DNA of 64,000 nt, from NCBI RefSeq assembly GCF_026239555.1, contig NZ_JAPIVP010000003.1:248001-312000 (forward strand). The letters are read 5' to 3'. A program made the translations under genes and the position numbers. The notes beneath the pieces were generated by a model that was given only the letters and a program-made list of their open reading frames with translations, ran no database searches and was not told the DNA's origin. Positions 55,397 to 64,000 of this stretch are shown piece by piece. The stretch's first letter is position 1, and every line of letters begins with the position of its first letter. This stretch comes from Pedobacter sp. PF22-3. Its GTDB lineage: Bacteria; Bacteroidota; Bacteroidia; Sphingobacteriales; Sphingobacteriaceae.

Positions 55397-56074
55397 ATGA
55401 AAATTTTAGTCATTGAAGATGAACAGGCTTTACTGGAAAGTATCCTTGCCTATTTTATGGGAGAGGGCAATATTTGTGAGCATGCTTCAGATTTTGTCGC
55501 TGCCGATGAAAAAATATCACTTTATAGCTATGATTGTATTCTTTTGGATTTAGGCTTGCCCGGTGGGGAAGGACTGGCGCTCTTGACCAAGCTTAAACAA
55601 CTAAAAAAAAGAGATGGGGTATTGATTATTTCTGCACGGCACTCTTTAGATGATAAACTAATGGGGCTTGATCTCGGTGCAGATGATTATTTGGTTAAAC
55701 CTTTCCATTTGTCTGAGCTTAAAGCCCGTGTTAGTGCTATTATACGCCGCAAGAATTTTGATGGCAATAATGAGATTCTTTTTAATGAGATCACTGTAGA
55801 TGTTTCGGCAATGAAAATTACTGTTAAAGGCAAGCAGGTCATCCTCACCAAAAAAGAATTCGATCTGTTGGTGTATTTTCTTTCTAACCGCAATAAAGTG
55901 GTTACTAAAAATGCAATGGCTGAGCATTTATGGGGCGATGAAATGGACCTCTCAGATGATTTCGACTTTATTTATACCCACGTTAAAAATCTCCGTAAAA
56001 AATTGATTGAAGCAGGATCAGCTGATTATCTTCGTTCTGTTTACGGAATCGGCTATAAATTTGGCGAGGTATGA
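55397..56074 (+). CDS. OmpR family response regulator
   Basis: 225 residues. Receiver domain: acidic pocket IEDEQ, phospho-acceptor D51 in CILLDLGLPGG, and YLVKPF with the conserved lysine. The C-terminal winged helix (VILTKKEFDLLVYFLSNRNK, VKNLRKKLIEAGSADYLRSV) is of OmpR type. Its stop overlaps the kinase start by four bases (ATGA), implying translational coupling. The efflux operon about 1.9 kb downstream is a plausible target. Confidence 0.93.
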   Translation: MKILVIEDEQALLESILAYFMGEGNICEHASDFVAADEKISLYSYDCILLDLGLPGGEGLALLTKLKQLKKRDGVLIISARHSLDDKLMGLDLGADDYLVKPFHLSELKARVSAIIRRKNFDGNNEILFNEITVDVSAMKITVKGKQVILTKKEFDLLVYFLSNRNKVVTKNAMAEHLWGDEMDLSDDFDFIYTHVKNLRKKLIEAGSADYLRSVYGIGYKFGEV

Positions 56075-57336
56075 AACTTTCCAACCGTTACAATAAGGCA
56101 AATATTTTAACCTCTATCGTTGTATTAATCATTACAGGGATTATTTACTATGTTGTAATTCATTTCATTCTGACAGAAAAATTAGATCGGGATTTAGCAG
56201 TTGAAGAGAATGAAATTAATCAATATGTAAATACTTATCATAAACTTCCCTTACCTGCAAATTATCTCGATCAACAGATATCATATAAAACCCTAAATGG
56301 AATTAATCCAGAAAGAGAATTTTTAAATACCATTTATTTTAATCCGAAAGAGCGCGAAAGCGAACCTGGACGAAGTCTCGTCACCATTGTACATTTAGAT
56401 GGTAAAACCATAGCGGTCACCATAACCAAATCGAGGGTAGAATCAGAAAACCTGATCAGGATCATTCTCTTAATAACACTTGGAATTACTGTTGTTTTAC
56501 TTTTATCCTTATTGCTGATTAACCGATTCGTATTGAACAGGCTTTGGCGGCCTTTCTATTCTATTTTAAACAGAATGAAAGCCTTTGAGGTGGCCCGAAT
56601 GGATACCATTGAACAAGAACCTACTAAAATAGATGAGTTTAATGAACTCAATAAATCTGTAAACGCCATGGCCGAAAGGGTAAGGCAGGATTATAAAGAA
56701 CTTAAAAGTTTTACCGATAATGCCTCGCACGAAATGATGACCCCACTGGCCGTAATTAACTCTAAATTGGATTCTTTACTGCAAACAGAATCGTTTACCG
56801 AGCAACAGGGCGCATTATTAGAAGATATTTATCATGCCACAGGCAAATTATCAAGATTGCATCAGTCACTATTGTTGTTGGCCAAAATTGAAAACAACCT
56901 GATTCCTGATTTTCAGCAGCTCGAACTTAAAGAAATGGTAGCGGTTAAAGCCCGTCAGTTCCAGGAATTATTGGAAAAGAATAAATTAACCCTGACCGCC
57001 GATCTTTCCCCGGTTAAAGTTACCATGAGCCGCTACCTGGCAGATATTTTGTTGAACAATCTTTTTAGTAATGCGGTGCGGCATAATATAACCGGCGGGC
57101 ACATTTTTATTAAATTAGATCAACGCAGTTTAAGTATTTCTAATTCAGGTAAAGCCCGCCAGATACAAACAAAAATTTTCGATCGCTTTTCTAAAGCCGT
57201 AGATTCTGATGGGATGGGGCTTGGTTTGGCCATAACCAAACAGATCTGTAACCTTTATGGCTTTCGCATTGATTATCAGGAAAAAAATGGAGCGCATACT
57301 TTTACGGTCTATTTTAATGTAGAATTGTCATCCTGA
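56071..57336 (+). CDS. Sensor histidine kinase
   Basis: 421 residues. Two membrane helices (about 13-33 and 130-150, IILLITLGITVVLLLSLLL) bracket a ~95-residue periplasmic sensor. HisKA has H220 in SFTDNASHEMMTPLAVINSK. The HATPase domain has NNLFSNAVRHN (N box) and DGMGLGLAIT (G box). It partners the OmpR-type regulator whose stop codon it overlaps. The signal is unknown, perhaps envelope stress or an antimicrobial compound given the neighbours. Confidence 0.93.
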   Translation: MKLSNRYNKANILTSIVVLIITGIIYYVVIHFILTEKLDRDLAVEENEINQYVNTYHKLPLPANYLDQQISYKTLNGINPEREFLNTIYFNPKERESEPGRSLVTIVHLDGKTIAVTITKSRVESENLIRIILLITLGITVVLLLSLLLINRFVLNRLWRPFYSILNRMKAFEVARMDTIEQEPTKIDEFNELNKSVNAMAERVRQDYKELKSFTDNASHEMMTPLAVINSKLDSLLQTESFTEQQGALLEDIYHATGKLSRLHQSLLLLAKIENNLIPDFQQLELKEMVAVKARQFQELLEKNKLTLTADLSPVKVTMSRYLADILLNNLFSNAVRHNITGGHIFIKLDQRSLSISNSGKARQIQTKIFDRFSKAVDSDGMGLGLAITKQICNLYGFRIDYQEKNGAHTFTVYFNVELSS

Positions 57337-57403
57337 TGGTTAATTTATTTGATAAAATCAATATAAATTTACAGATGGATAAAGAATGAATGACCTCGAA
57401 GTA

Positions 57404-57519
57404 TCATTTCGACCGTAGTGTAGAACCCGAAGACTCTGCGAAGCAAAATCTTTTAAATTTGATTTCAATAACTTAGTCCAAAGATCTCTCCACTTCGCGT
57501 TGCTCCGGTCGAGATGACG
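57404..57519. repeat. Interspersed palindromic repeat (TCGACCG type)
   Basis: Starts TCATTTCGACCGTAG and ends CCGGTCGAGATGA, imperfect inverted ends. Typical Bacteroidota intergenic repeat. Confidence 0.65.
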
Positions 57520-57757
57520 ACCATTCTATTAGAGTCTGTCAATGGTAGCTTGTCGAAGGACCTGTTTTAAATGTCTTAAAAGGCGTTTCGACGACCTGTC
57601 CCGATTCATCGGGAGGCTAAACTTGATAAATTTAAATGAATTACAATTGATTAGACAGCCGCTGTCAAATTACCTGTTGCAAATCTGATTTAGAAACCAG
57701 AGTTCGACTAATACTTAAAAATTAATATACTTAATTAGGACAAATTGCTAGCCGTTT

Positions 57758-57836
57758 CGTCATGCTGAATTTATTTCAGCATCTTTCCTGTTAAACCGCC
57801 TTGCTATAAAGACCCTGAAACAAGTTCAGGGTGACG
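57758..57836. repeat. Interspersed palindromic repeat (CTGAA/TTCAG type)
   Basis: Two hairpins, GCTGAATTTATTTCAGC and CCTGAAACAAGTTCAGG, between CGTCA and TGACG ends. Confidence 0.7.
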
Positions 57837-57950
57837 GCCGTTCATGCAAAAGTACCAAAGAACCCAAATTAAAGCACATTATTAATCGAACCCAGATTAG
57901 AAAATAGTTTCGTTCACCCATATCTTCAGAATTTCTCCATAATTCGATCA

Positions 57951-57958
57951 TAGTTTTG
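57951..57958 (+). promoter_or_regulatory. -7 box TAGTTTTG of efflux operon
   Basis: Exact TAnnTTTG match 16 bases before ATG 57974; the -33 region is not well conserved. Confidence 0.5.
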
Positions 57959-57973
57959 ATTAAAATTTAAACT

Positions 57974-58786
57974 ATGAAAAGGTTTTTAGGAATGCTGTTG
58001 ATTATGGTAATTTATTCCGGTCAAACTTATGCCGCTGCCCTTATTCAGTCGATCCAAATTATAGATTCGCTTAAAAATGTTCCTGCAGATTCGCTAGGGC
58101 GATGGTATGCGGGTAATCCGATTCCTAAAAAAAAGTTTCAGGCAACAGCGTTTATTGCACCTGTGTTACTTGCCGGCTACGGTTTTGCAGCGGTATATGA
58201 TCATGGTGCATTAAAACAACTGGATGTAAGTACCCGGGCAGAATTACAGGAAGATCATCCTTTATTTGCGGCCCATGTTGATGATTATCTTCAGTTTGCA
58301 CCTGCTGCAGCAGTTTATGCGCTTAATCTATCGGGCATAAAAGGCAGGCATAATTTATTTGATGCATCCATGTTATATGTAACCTCTGCTGCCATTATGG
58401 GCATTTCTACCCATTTTGTGAAACAGGGCGTTGGTAGGGAGCGGCCAGATGGGTCGGGGTATAACTCTTTTCCTTCAGGACATACTGCTTCTGCATTTAT
58501 GGCTGCAGAATTTTTGCACCAGGAGTATAAAGATGTTAATCCGTGGATTGGTTATGCTGGTTATTTTGTTGCCACGGCCACCGGAACATTGCGGATGTAT
58601 AACAATAAACACTGGTTTAGTGATGTTGTGGCAGGTGCCGGATTCGGGATTGCTTCCACAAAAATATCCTATCTGGTGTATCCATATATCAAAAGCCTTT
58701 TTACCACAAAAAAAGATGGGAATTTTACTTTCATGCCTTTCCATCAGCAAGGCAGTACAGGTTTAATGCTTTCGGGCAGATTTTAA
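57974..58786 (+). CDS. PAP2 family phosphatase (secreted)
   Basis: 270 residues with a signal peptide (FLGMLLIMVIYSGQTYAA). All three PAP2 motifs are present: KQGVGRERPDG, PSGHTASAFMA and RMYNNKHWFSDVVAGAGFG. Such enzymes remove phosphate from lipid phosphates, for example undecaprenyl diphosphate or lipid A. First gene of a compact operon with TolC-, HlyD- and RND-type genes, so it may act on the envelope under the same stress that calls for efflux. Confidence 0.9.
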   Translation: MKRFLGMLLIMVIYSGQTYAAALIQSIQIIDSLKNVPADSLGRWYAGNPIPKKKFQATAFIAPVLLAGYGFAAVYDHGALKQLDVSTRAELQEDHPLFAAHVDDYLQFAPAAAVYALNLSGIKGRHNLFDASMLYVTSAAIMGISTHFVKQGVGRERPDGSGYNSFPSGHTASAFMAAEFLHQEYKDVNPWIGYAGYFVATATGTLRMYNNKHWFSDVVAGAGFGIASTKISYLVYPYIKSLFTTKKDGNFTFMPFHQQGSTGLMLSGRF

Positions 58787-58802
58787 TATTATTCACACCA
58801 GA

Positions 58803-60050
58803 ATGGATATAAAGGTTAAATGTCTGATTTTATGCTTGATTACTTTTTGTGTAACGAGGGCAGCGGCGCAAACCGCCTCAAAAAATCTGGGCTATTATCT
58901 AAAACAGGCCGAGTCGGTTAGTCCGCTACTTAAAGATTATCAGAGTCAGCAGCGTGCTGCTGGCATAGATAGCCTGATTGTCCGTGCTACTGCAGGAGCA
59001 CAGGTTACGGCCAGTTCTACGGGCATCTACGCACCCACTGTTCGCGGTTACGGTTATGATGAGGTGCTTACCAACGGACAAGCGCTGGAAGCTTTACTTA
59101 ATGTAAATTACGATCTGCTAAACAAAAAGCGGATCAAAAATCAGCTTGAGGGGATTAAAATTCAAAGCGATTCCATCAAATATGCAAGCCAGCTATCCTT
59201 ATACGATTTGCAAAGAGCCGTAATCGATCAATATATTTCAGCTTATGCCAGTCAGGAACAGGTTGGTTTTAACCTCGAAGTGGTTAAACTGCTTGAAACG
59301 GAAGAAGTATTACTTAAAAAACTAACCCGGAGCAACATTTACAGGCAATCTGAATATTTAACCTTTCTGGTGACGCTGCAACAGCAGCAATTGTTGCTTA
59401 AACAAGCCGAATTGCAACTTAAAAATGATTTTGCAACATTAAACTACCTGGCTGGGCTTGCCGATACCATCCCGGTTAAGTTAGTCGATCCAAAATTACA
59501 GGCTGACTTTAGTACAACTGCTCAGGGTTTTTTTAATAAACGTTTCGATATTGATAGTTTAAAAAACATCAATCAAAGAAACGCAGTTCAATTTAATTAC
59601 CATCCTAAATTAGGCGTGTATGCAAACGGTGGTTATAATTCTTCATTTGCGCTTCAGCCCTACAAAAATTTTGGCACCAGTGTGGGTTTCACTTTTTCTG
59701 TTCCCATTTACGATGGACACCAGAAAAAAAAGCAGTACGAAAAGCTCAGTTTGGCCGCTAAAACAACTTCAAGATACCGCGATTTTTTTACCCGGCAACA
59801 GCAGCAGCAATTACAGCTTATTCGACAGCAGATTAACCAGACTGATGCACTTTTTCCGAAAATTAAAGAGCAGATCCGTTTAAGCAAAGGTTTAATCGAG
59901 GTAGATAGCAAACTGATGCACACAGGTGACCTGAAGGTCGCTGATTTTGTAATTGCAATCAACAACTATATGGCAGCTCAGAACGTGTTGAGGCAAACCA
60001 ATATTAGCCGATTAAAACTAATCAATCAATTAAATTACTGGAACCGATAA
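58803..60050 (+). CDS. TolC family outer-membrane efflux protein
   Basis: 415 residues. A signal peptide (LCLITFCVTRAAAQ) precedes long alpha-helical segments (SLYDLQRAVIDQYISAYASQ, QQQQLLLKQAELQLKNDFAT) and short strand regions (VGFTFSVPIYDGHQ), as in TolC-like proteins, though with weak overall conservation. It forms the outer-membrane duct for the adaptor and RND pump encoded next. The gap to the adaptor gene is 2 bases. Confidence 0.88.
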   Translation: MDIKVKCLILCLITFCVTRAAAQTASKNLGYYLKQAESVSPLLKDYQSQQRAAGIDSLIVRATAGAQVTASSTGIYAPTVRGYGYDEVLTNGQALEALLNVNYDLLNKKRIKNQLEGIKIQSDSIKYASQLSLYDLQRAVIDQYISAYASQEQVGFNLEVVKLLETEEVLLKKLTRSNIYRQSEYLTFLVTLQQQQLLLKQAELQLKNDFATLNYLAGLADTIPVKLVDPKLQADFSTTAQGFFNKRFDIDSLKNINQRNAVQFNYHPKLGVYANGGYNSSFALQPYKNFGTSVGFTFSVPIYDGHQKKKQYEKLSLAAKTTSRYRDFFTRQQQQQLQLIRQQINQTDALFPKIKEQIRLSKGLIEVDSKLMHTGDLKVADFVIAINNYMAAQNVLRQTNISRLKLINQLNYWNR

Positions 60051-60052
60051 CC

Positions 60053-60979
60053 ATGAAAAATATATTAAAATTGTGTTGTGGGTCTATCGCCATATGGTTT
60101 GTTTTTTCGGGGTGTAACCATTCAGCCCCTGCAGATACTCAGGATGACCCTTCGCCAATTACTCCCGTTCAGGTCACTACGATACGCGATAGTGCACTGG
60201 CAGAATATGTAGAGCTTTCGGCAGCATCGGCCTATCTGGAGAAAAGTTTTGTAAAGGCAAACATCAATGGTTATGTAGAAAATACCCATGCCGTATTGGG
60301 AAAGCAAGTAAGCAGCCATCAACTATTATTTAGTTTAATTACCAAGGAAGCAAAATCTATTGGCAATAGCGTAAATAAACTCGATGCCGGTTTTAATTTT
60401 TCAGGTATTTCCAATATCAGAGCCGATCAGTCCGGAACAATTATCCAGGTAAACCACCAAAAAGGAGATTATGTCCAGGATGGAGAAGCCCTTGCTACTA
60501 TTAGCAACCGCAATAGCCTGGTTTTTCTGCTCGATTTACCTTACGAATATCATCAACTGATTAATCAGAATAATAATGTGGATATTCTTTTGCCAGATGG
60601 AACCAAAATGACCGGAAAGGTTTCAGGCACAATGCCTGCTGTAGATTCATCTGCACAGACCCAACGTTATGTGCTTAAGGTAAGTTCTGGCAAAGATATT
60701 CCCGAAGGTTTGATTGCAAAGGTAAGATTAACCAAAATGAAACATGCACAGGCCCAGGTATTGCCAAAATCGGCGGTATTGGCTAACGAAACCGAAGATG
60801 AGTTTTGGGTAATGAAACTCATCAATGATTCAACAGCTGTAAGAATAAACGTGAAAAAAGGCATCGAAAACCAGAATACCATTGAGGTGCTCGATCCGAA
60901 ATTTTCGAAGACAGACCGGATCATTACAACTGGAAATTACGGAATTGCTGATACGGCTAAAGTCAAAATCCAGAAATAG
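60053..60979 (+). CDS. Periplasmic adaptor subunit of RND efflux (HlyD/MFP family)
   Basis: 308 residues, lipoprotein signal (SIAIWFVFSGCNHS). The biotinyl-lipoyl-like hairpin halves are NGYVENTHAVLGKQVSSHQL and IRADQSGTIIQVNHQKGDYV. Only a very short linker separates them (SIGNSVNKLDAGF), so the coiled-coil hairpin is nearly absent. Beta-barrel and membrane-proximal domains follow (LPKSAVLANETEDEFWVMKL). It bridges the RND pump and the TolC-like duct. Two bases separate it from each neighbour. Confidence 0.88.
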   Translation: MKNILKLCCGSIAIWFVFSGCNHSAPADTQDDPSPITPVQVTTIRDSALAEYVELSAASAYLEKSFVKANINGYVENTHAVLGKQVSSHQLLFSLITKEAKSIGNSVNKLDAGFNFSGISNIRADQSGTIIQVNHQKGDYVQDGEALATISNRNSLVFLLDLPYEYHQLINQNNNVDILLPDGTKMTGKVSGTMPAVDSSAQTQRYVLKVSSGKDIPEGLIAKVRLTKMKHAQAQVLPKSAVLANETEDEFWVMKLINDSTAVRINVKKGIENQNTIEVLDPKFSKTDRIITTGNYGIADTAKVKIQK

Positions 60980-60981
60980 CC

Positions 60982-63900
60982 ATGAACAAGTTTTTCATTT
61001 CCCATAAAAATCCTATTCTGGCCACGCTGCTCATCATTATTGTGGGTGGGGTATATTCCTTTAATCAACTCAAAACGGGACTTTTTCCTGAAATTACTTT
61101 TCCAAAGATCAAAATTATTGCCGATGCAGAATTACAACCGGTTGATAAGATGGTGGTTACCGTAACCCGGCCTTTAGAAAATGCGGTAAAACAAGTGCCC
61201 GATCTTCAATTGGTTAGAAGCACCACCAGCAGAGGCAGTTGTGAACTTTCTGCATTTATGAATCCTGGTGCCGATATTGATCTAAGTCAGCAGCGCATAG
61301 AATCGCAGATTGCCAAAATTAGTGCTTCATTGCCGGCAGGGGTTAATATTTCGGTAGAAAAAATGAATCCGTCTATCCTTCCGGTAAGTGGATACAGTTT
61401 GGAGAGCCATAATTATTCATCTGTTGAACTGAAAAAAATCGCTACTTATACCGTAAAACCTTTTCTTTCGCAAGTTGATGGGGTTTCCGAAATCCGCGTA
61501 ATAGGAGGTAAGAGTAAGGAATATTGGCTGGAGCTTGATGTACAAAAAATGCAAACGCTAAGCATTACCCCAGATCAGATCAGCACGGCACTCAGTCAAA
61601 CCAATTTTATAAAATCTAACGGCTACCTGTCCGATCACAATTACCTGTACCTGTCTGTCACCGATGCTACTGTAAAAAACAAAAGTGATCTGGAAAATCT
61701 GGTGCTGAGCAGAAAGGGCAACCGGATTATTAGGGTAGTAGATGTAGCAAAGGTAAACATCCAGCCAAGCGTAGAATATACCCGTATTAATGCCAATGGG
61801 AAAGACGGAGTCCTGATTGCAGTAATTAAACAGCCTAATGCCAATCTGGTCGATCTTTCTAACGAGATGTTTACCAAAGTAGCGCAACTGAAACGTATCC
61901 TGCCTGCGGGCGTAAATATAAAACCTTACTACATACAGGCCGATTTTGTAAACGAATCCGTAAAAAGTGTACGCGACAGTTTATTAATTGGTTTGGCATT
62001 GGCCATTTTGGTGGCTATTATTTTTCTGAGATCATTGAAGGCAAGTATCACCATTTTAATTACCATACCCATCACCCTTTGTTTAACCGTAATTGTACTT
62101 TATTTTATTGGTTATTCCCTCAATATCATGACACTTGGCGCCATTGCTGCTGCCATCGGTTTAATTATTGATGATGCCATCGTAGTGGTAGAACAAATTC
62201 ATCGTGCACACGAAGAGCATCCGGAAGAATTGACCATGCGACTGTTGAGCAAAGCCGTTAGCTATCTTTTTCCGGCTATGCTGGGTTCTTCTATTAGTAC
62301 GATAGTGATTTTTGTCCCTTTTGTATTGATGACGGGTGTTGCAGGCGCTTATTTTCAGGTAATGACCAACACTATGATTATTACACTGATTTGTTCTTTC
62401 TTTGTTACCTGGATCGGTTTACCCGTAATTTATCTTTTACTCACCCGAAAAGGGGGCAGCCACGCGGCTTCGGGTAAAACGTCAGCCATACACGAGGTTA
62501 AATCACAAAGTTGGGTGCCATACTTTATTCAACGACCTTATATTACCATTGCATTTATACTGGTGCTGATCACCTCGATTGTAGTCATTTTCCCAAGATT
62601 AGAAACCGGATTTCTTCCTGAAATGGATGAAGGCAGTATTGTACTGGATTATGCATCTCCCCCTGGTACCTCTTTATCGGAGACAGATCGGATGCTGAAA
62701 GAGGTAGAGAAAGAAATCGTTAAAATTCCAGAGGTTGAAGCTTATTCACGAAGAACCGGAACGCAGATGGGTTTTTTCATTACCGAACCCAATACAGGCG
62801 ACTATCTCATCCAGCTGAAACATAAACGGACAAAAAGCACAGCGGAGGTAATTTCTGAGATCCGTAAACATATTGAAAATACACAACCCGCATTAACAAT
62901 CGATTTCGGGCAGGTAATTGGCGATATGTTGGGCGATTTAATGAGCGCGACCAAACCCATAGAAGTGAAAATTTTTGGCAACGACCAGGAAAAACTGCAG
63001 AGTTTAGCTCAAAAGGTAGCCGATCTGGTTTCGCATGTGGGCGGTACCGCCGATGTGTTTGATGGCATTGTACATTCAGGGCCAACGGTAAATATTCAGC
63101 CAGATTTTATCATGCTGGCACAGTATGGTGTTAGTCCAGCATCCTTTCAATCGCAGCTCCAAACCGCCATGCAGGGTACTTTAATTGGCGATTTATATGA
63201 TAATCAACAGCTTTCGCCCATTCGCATGGTTTACCCCGGAAGCAGAACCTTTAGCGTGGCGGATATCAATAAGCTTAAAATTTTCTTACCCAATGGAATT
63301 GCAGTGCCTATACAGCAATTGGCCAGGGTTGATCTTAAAGCAGGGAATGCAGAAGTAGAAAGAGAAAATTTGCAGACCATTGGCGTTGTTAGTGCAAGGT
63401 TAAATAACCGTGATCTGGGCAGTGTAATGAAAGATCTGAAGAAAACCGTAAATGCCAATATAAGCCTTCCTTCTGGTTATCATATTGAGTATGGCGGCGC
63501 ATACAAAGAACAGCAACAATCTTTTTCTGAACTGCTTACCATCCTGATCGCCTCGAGTTTGCTGGTATTTAGCGTAATTTTGTTCCTGTTTAAAGATTTT
63601 AAAATTGCTTTTCTCATTTTATTGATCTCGGTACTGGGCATTTCCGGAAGTTATTTAGCCCTGTTTTTAACCCATACACCACTCAATGTAGGCAGTTATA
63701 CCGGGTTGATTATGATTGTAGGTATTATTGGCGAGAATGCCATATTTACCTTTTTACAGTTTAAAGAATCTCTTGTAGAACAAAGTGTTGATGATGCGAT
63801 AACCTTTGCCATTTCTACCCGGTTAAGGCCTAAATTAATGACTGCACTTGGCGCAATTATCGCCTTAATGCCTTTGGCTTTAGGCATTGGAGCAGGTGCA

Positions 63901-64000
63901 CAACTGCACCAGCCATTGGCCATAGCTGTAATTGGTGGTTTTATTGTAGCGCTGCCATTATTACTCATTGCCTTACCAAGTTTGATCAGGAAAATTTATA
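60982..64000 (+). CDS. RND efflux permease (partial, C-terminus off window)
   Basis: At least 1006 residues from ATG 60982; the frame is open at the right edge. RND features: first helix (PILATLLIIIVGGVYSFNQL), porter domain (GLFPEITFPKIKIIADAE, EIRVIGGKSKEYWLELDVQK), and the proton-relay helix GAIAAAIGLIIDDAIVVVEQ with paired Asp. A second repeat has FLPEMDEGSIVLDY and MIVGIIGENAIFTFLQF. The FLPEMDEG text is shared with heavy-metal RND pumps (CusA/CzcA) but also with other Bacteroidota pumps, so the substrate stays open. Last visible gene of the operon. Confidence 0.93.
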   Translation, partial: MNKFFISHKNPILATLLIIIVGGVYSFNQLKTGLFPEITFPKIKIIADAELQPVDKMVVTVTRPLENAVKQVPDLQLVRSTTSRGSCELSAFMNPGADIDLSQQRIESQIAKISASLPAGVNISVEKMNPSILPVSGYSLESHNYSSVELKKIATYTVKPFLSQVDGVSEIRVIGGKSKEYWLELDVQKMQTLSITPDQISTALSQTNFIKSNGYLSDHNYLYLSVTDATVKNKSDLENLVLSRKGNRIIRVVDVAKVNIQPSVEYTRINANGKDGVLIAVIKQPNANLVDLSNEMFTKVAQLKRILPAGVNIKPYYIQADFVNESVKSVRDSLLIGLALAILVAIIFLRSLKASITILITIPITLCLTVIVLYFIGYSLNIMTLGAIAAAIGLIIDDAIVVVEQIHRAHEEHPEELTMRLLSKAVSYLFPAMLGSSISTIVIFVPFVLMTGVAGAYFQVMTNTMIITLICSFFVTWIGLPVIYLLLTRKGGSHAASGKTSAIHEVKSQSWVPYFIQRPYITIAFILVLITSIVVIFPRLETGFLPEMDEGSIVLDYASPPGTSLSETDRMLKEVEKEIVKIPEVEAYSRRTGTQMGFFITEPNTGDYLIQLKHKRTKSTAEVISEIRKHIENTQPALTIDFGQVIGDMLGDLMSATKPIEVKIFGNDQEKLQSLAQKVADLVSHVGGTADVFDGIVHSGPTVNIQPDFIMLAQYGVSPASFQSQLQTAMQGTLIGDLYDNQQLSPIRMVYPGSRTFSVADINKLKIFLPNGIAVPIQQLARVDLKAGNAEVERENLQTIGVVSARLNNRDLGSVMKDLKKTVNANISLPSGYHIEYGGAYKEQQQSFSELLTILIASSLLVFSVILFLFKDFKIAFLILLISVLGISGSYLALFLTHTPLNVGSYTGLIMIVGIIGENAIFTFLQFKESLVEQSVDDAITFAISTRLRPKLMTALGAIIALMPLALGIGAGAQLHQPLAIAVIGGFIVALPLLLIALPSLIRKIY

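Larger units (their letters stand above)
57337..57973. other. Intergenic region rich in palindromic repeats
   Basis: Two interspersed palindromic repeats (57404-57519 and 57758-57836) and the promoter of the efflux operon at its right end. No gene seen. Confidence 0.5.

Noticed and set aside
60982-64000. Firm call as a copper/zinc (CusA/CzcA) pump
   Set aside because: FLPEMDEG is shared with metal pumps, but no metal-binding methionine or histidine cluster is evident and no metal regulator is nearby.

Overview
The window reads as chromosomal DNA of a Bacteroidota species, most like the Sphingobacteriaceae (Pedobacter type). Support: a SusC/SusD pair, many lipoproteins and TonB-type receptors, Bacteroidota-style promoters (TAnnTTTG), Crp/Fnr regulators of the Bacteroidota form, AT-rich spacers, and palindromic interspersed repeats typical of this group. 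No rRNA, intact tRNA or CRISPR array was found.

Region 1 (1-31 kb) is accessory. It opens with a partial beta-helix-like gene, a RadC/JAB gene broken by one frame step, and an acetyltransferase. An apparent defence island follows. A minus-strand operon (11630 down to 3329) encodes a PD-(D/E)XK-type protein, a GNAT acetyltransferase, an HExxH peptidase and a 1410-residue STAND/NACHT ATPase with an N-terminal nuclease (AVAST-like). After an att-like repeat zone (12.7-13.0 kb) and decayed mobilisation genes (14.4-19.5 kb) comes a second module (19.7-24.75 kb): a PLD-family protein followed by a 1418-residue STAND protein with a Cap4/DUF4297-like nuclease. Two 126-bp MITE-like elements flank a small module at 17-18.4 kb. 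Secreted peptidases and lipoproteins fill 25-30 kb, with gene remnants between them.

Region 2 (31-36.7 kb) has a rifampin ADP-ribosyltransferase fused to a helical-repeat domain, an ORF6N protein, an orphan protein carrying the N-terminal signature seen in contractile-injection-system effectors, and three copies of a twin-hairpin element around it. A DoxX protein and a Crp/Fnr regulator end the region.

Region 3 (36.8-52.8 kb) concerns pentose and xylan use. An operon of FAH-family 2-keto-3-deoxypentonate dehydratase, IlvD/Edd-family pentonate dehydratase and GntP permease fits a non-phosphorylative pentose pathway, with an AraC regulator upstream. A SusC/SusD pair faces a GH30 xylanase-like lipoprotein. 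A membrane AraC regulator and an outer-membrane beta-barrel protein follow.

Region 4 (52.9-64 kb) is envelope-related: an LTA-synthase-like sulfatase-fold membrane enzyme, an OmpR/histidine-kinase pair, and a tight operon of PAP2 phosphatase, TolC-like protein, periplasmic adaptor and RND permease, the last running off the end.
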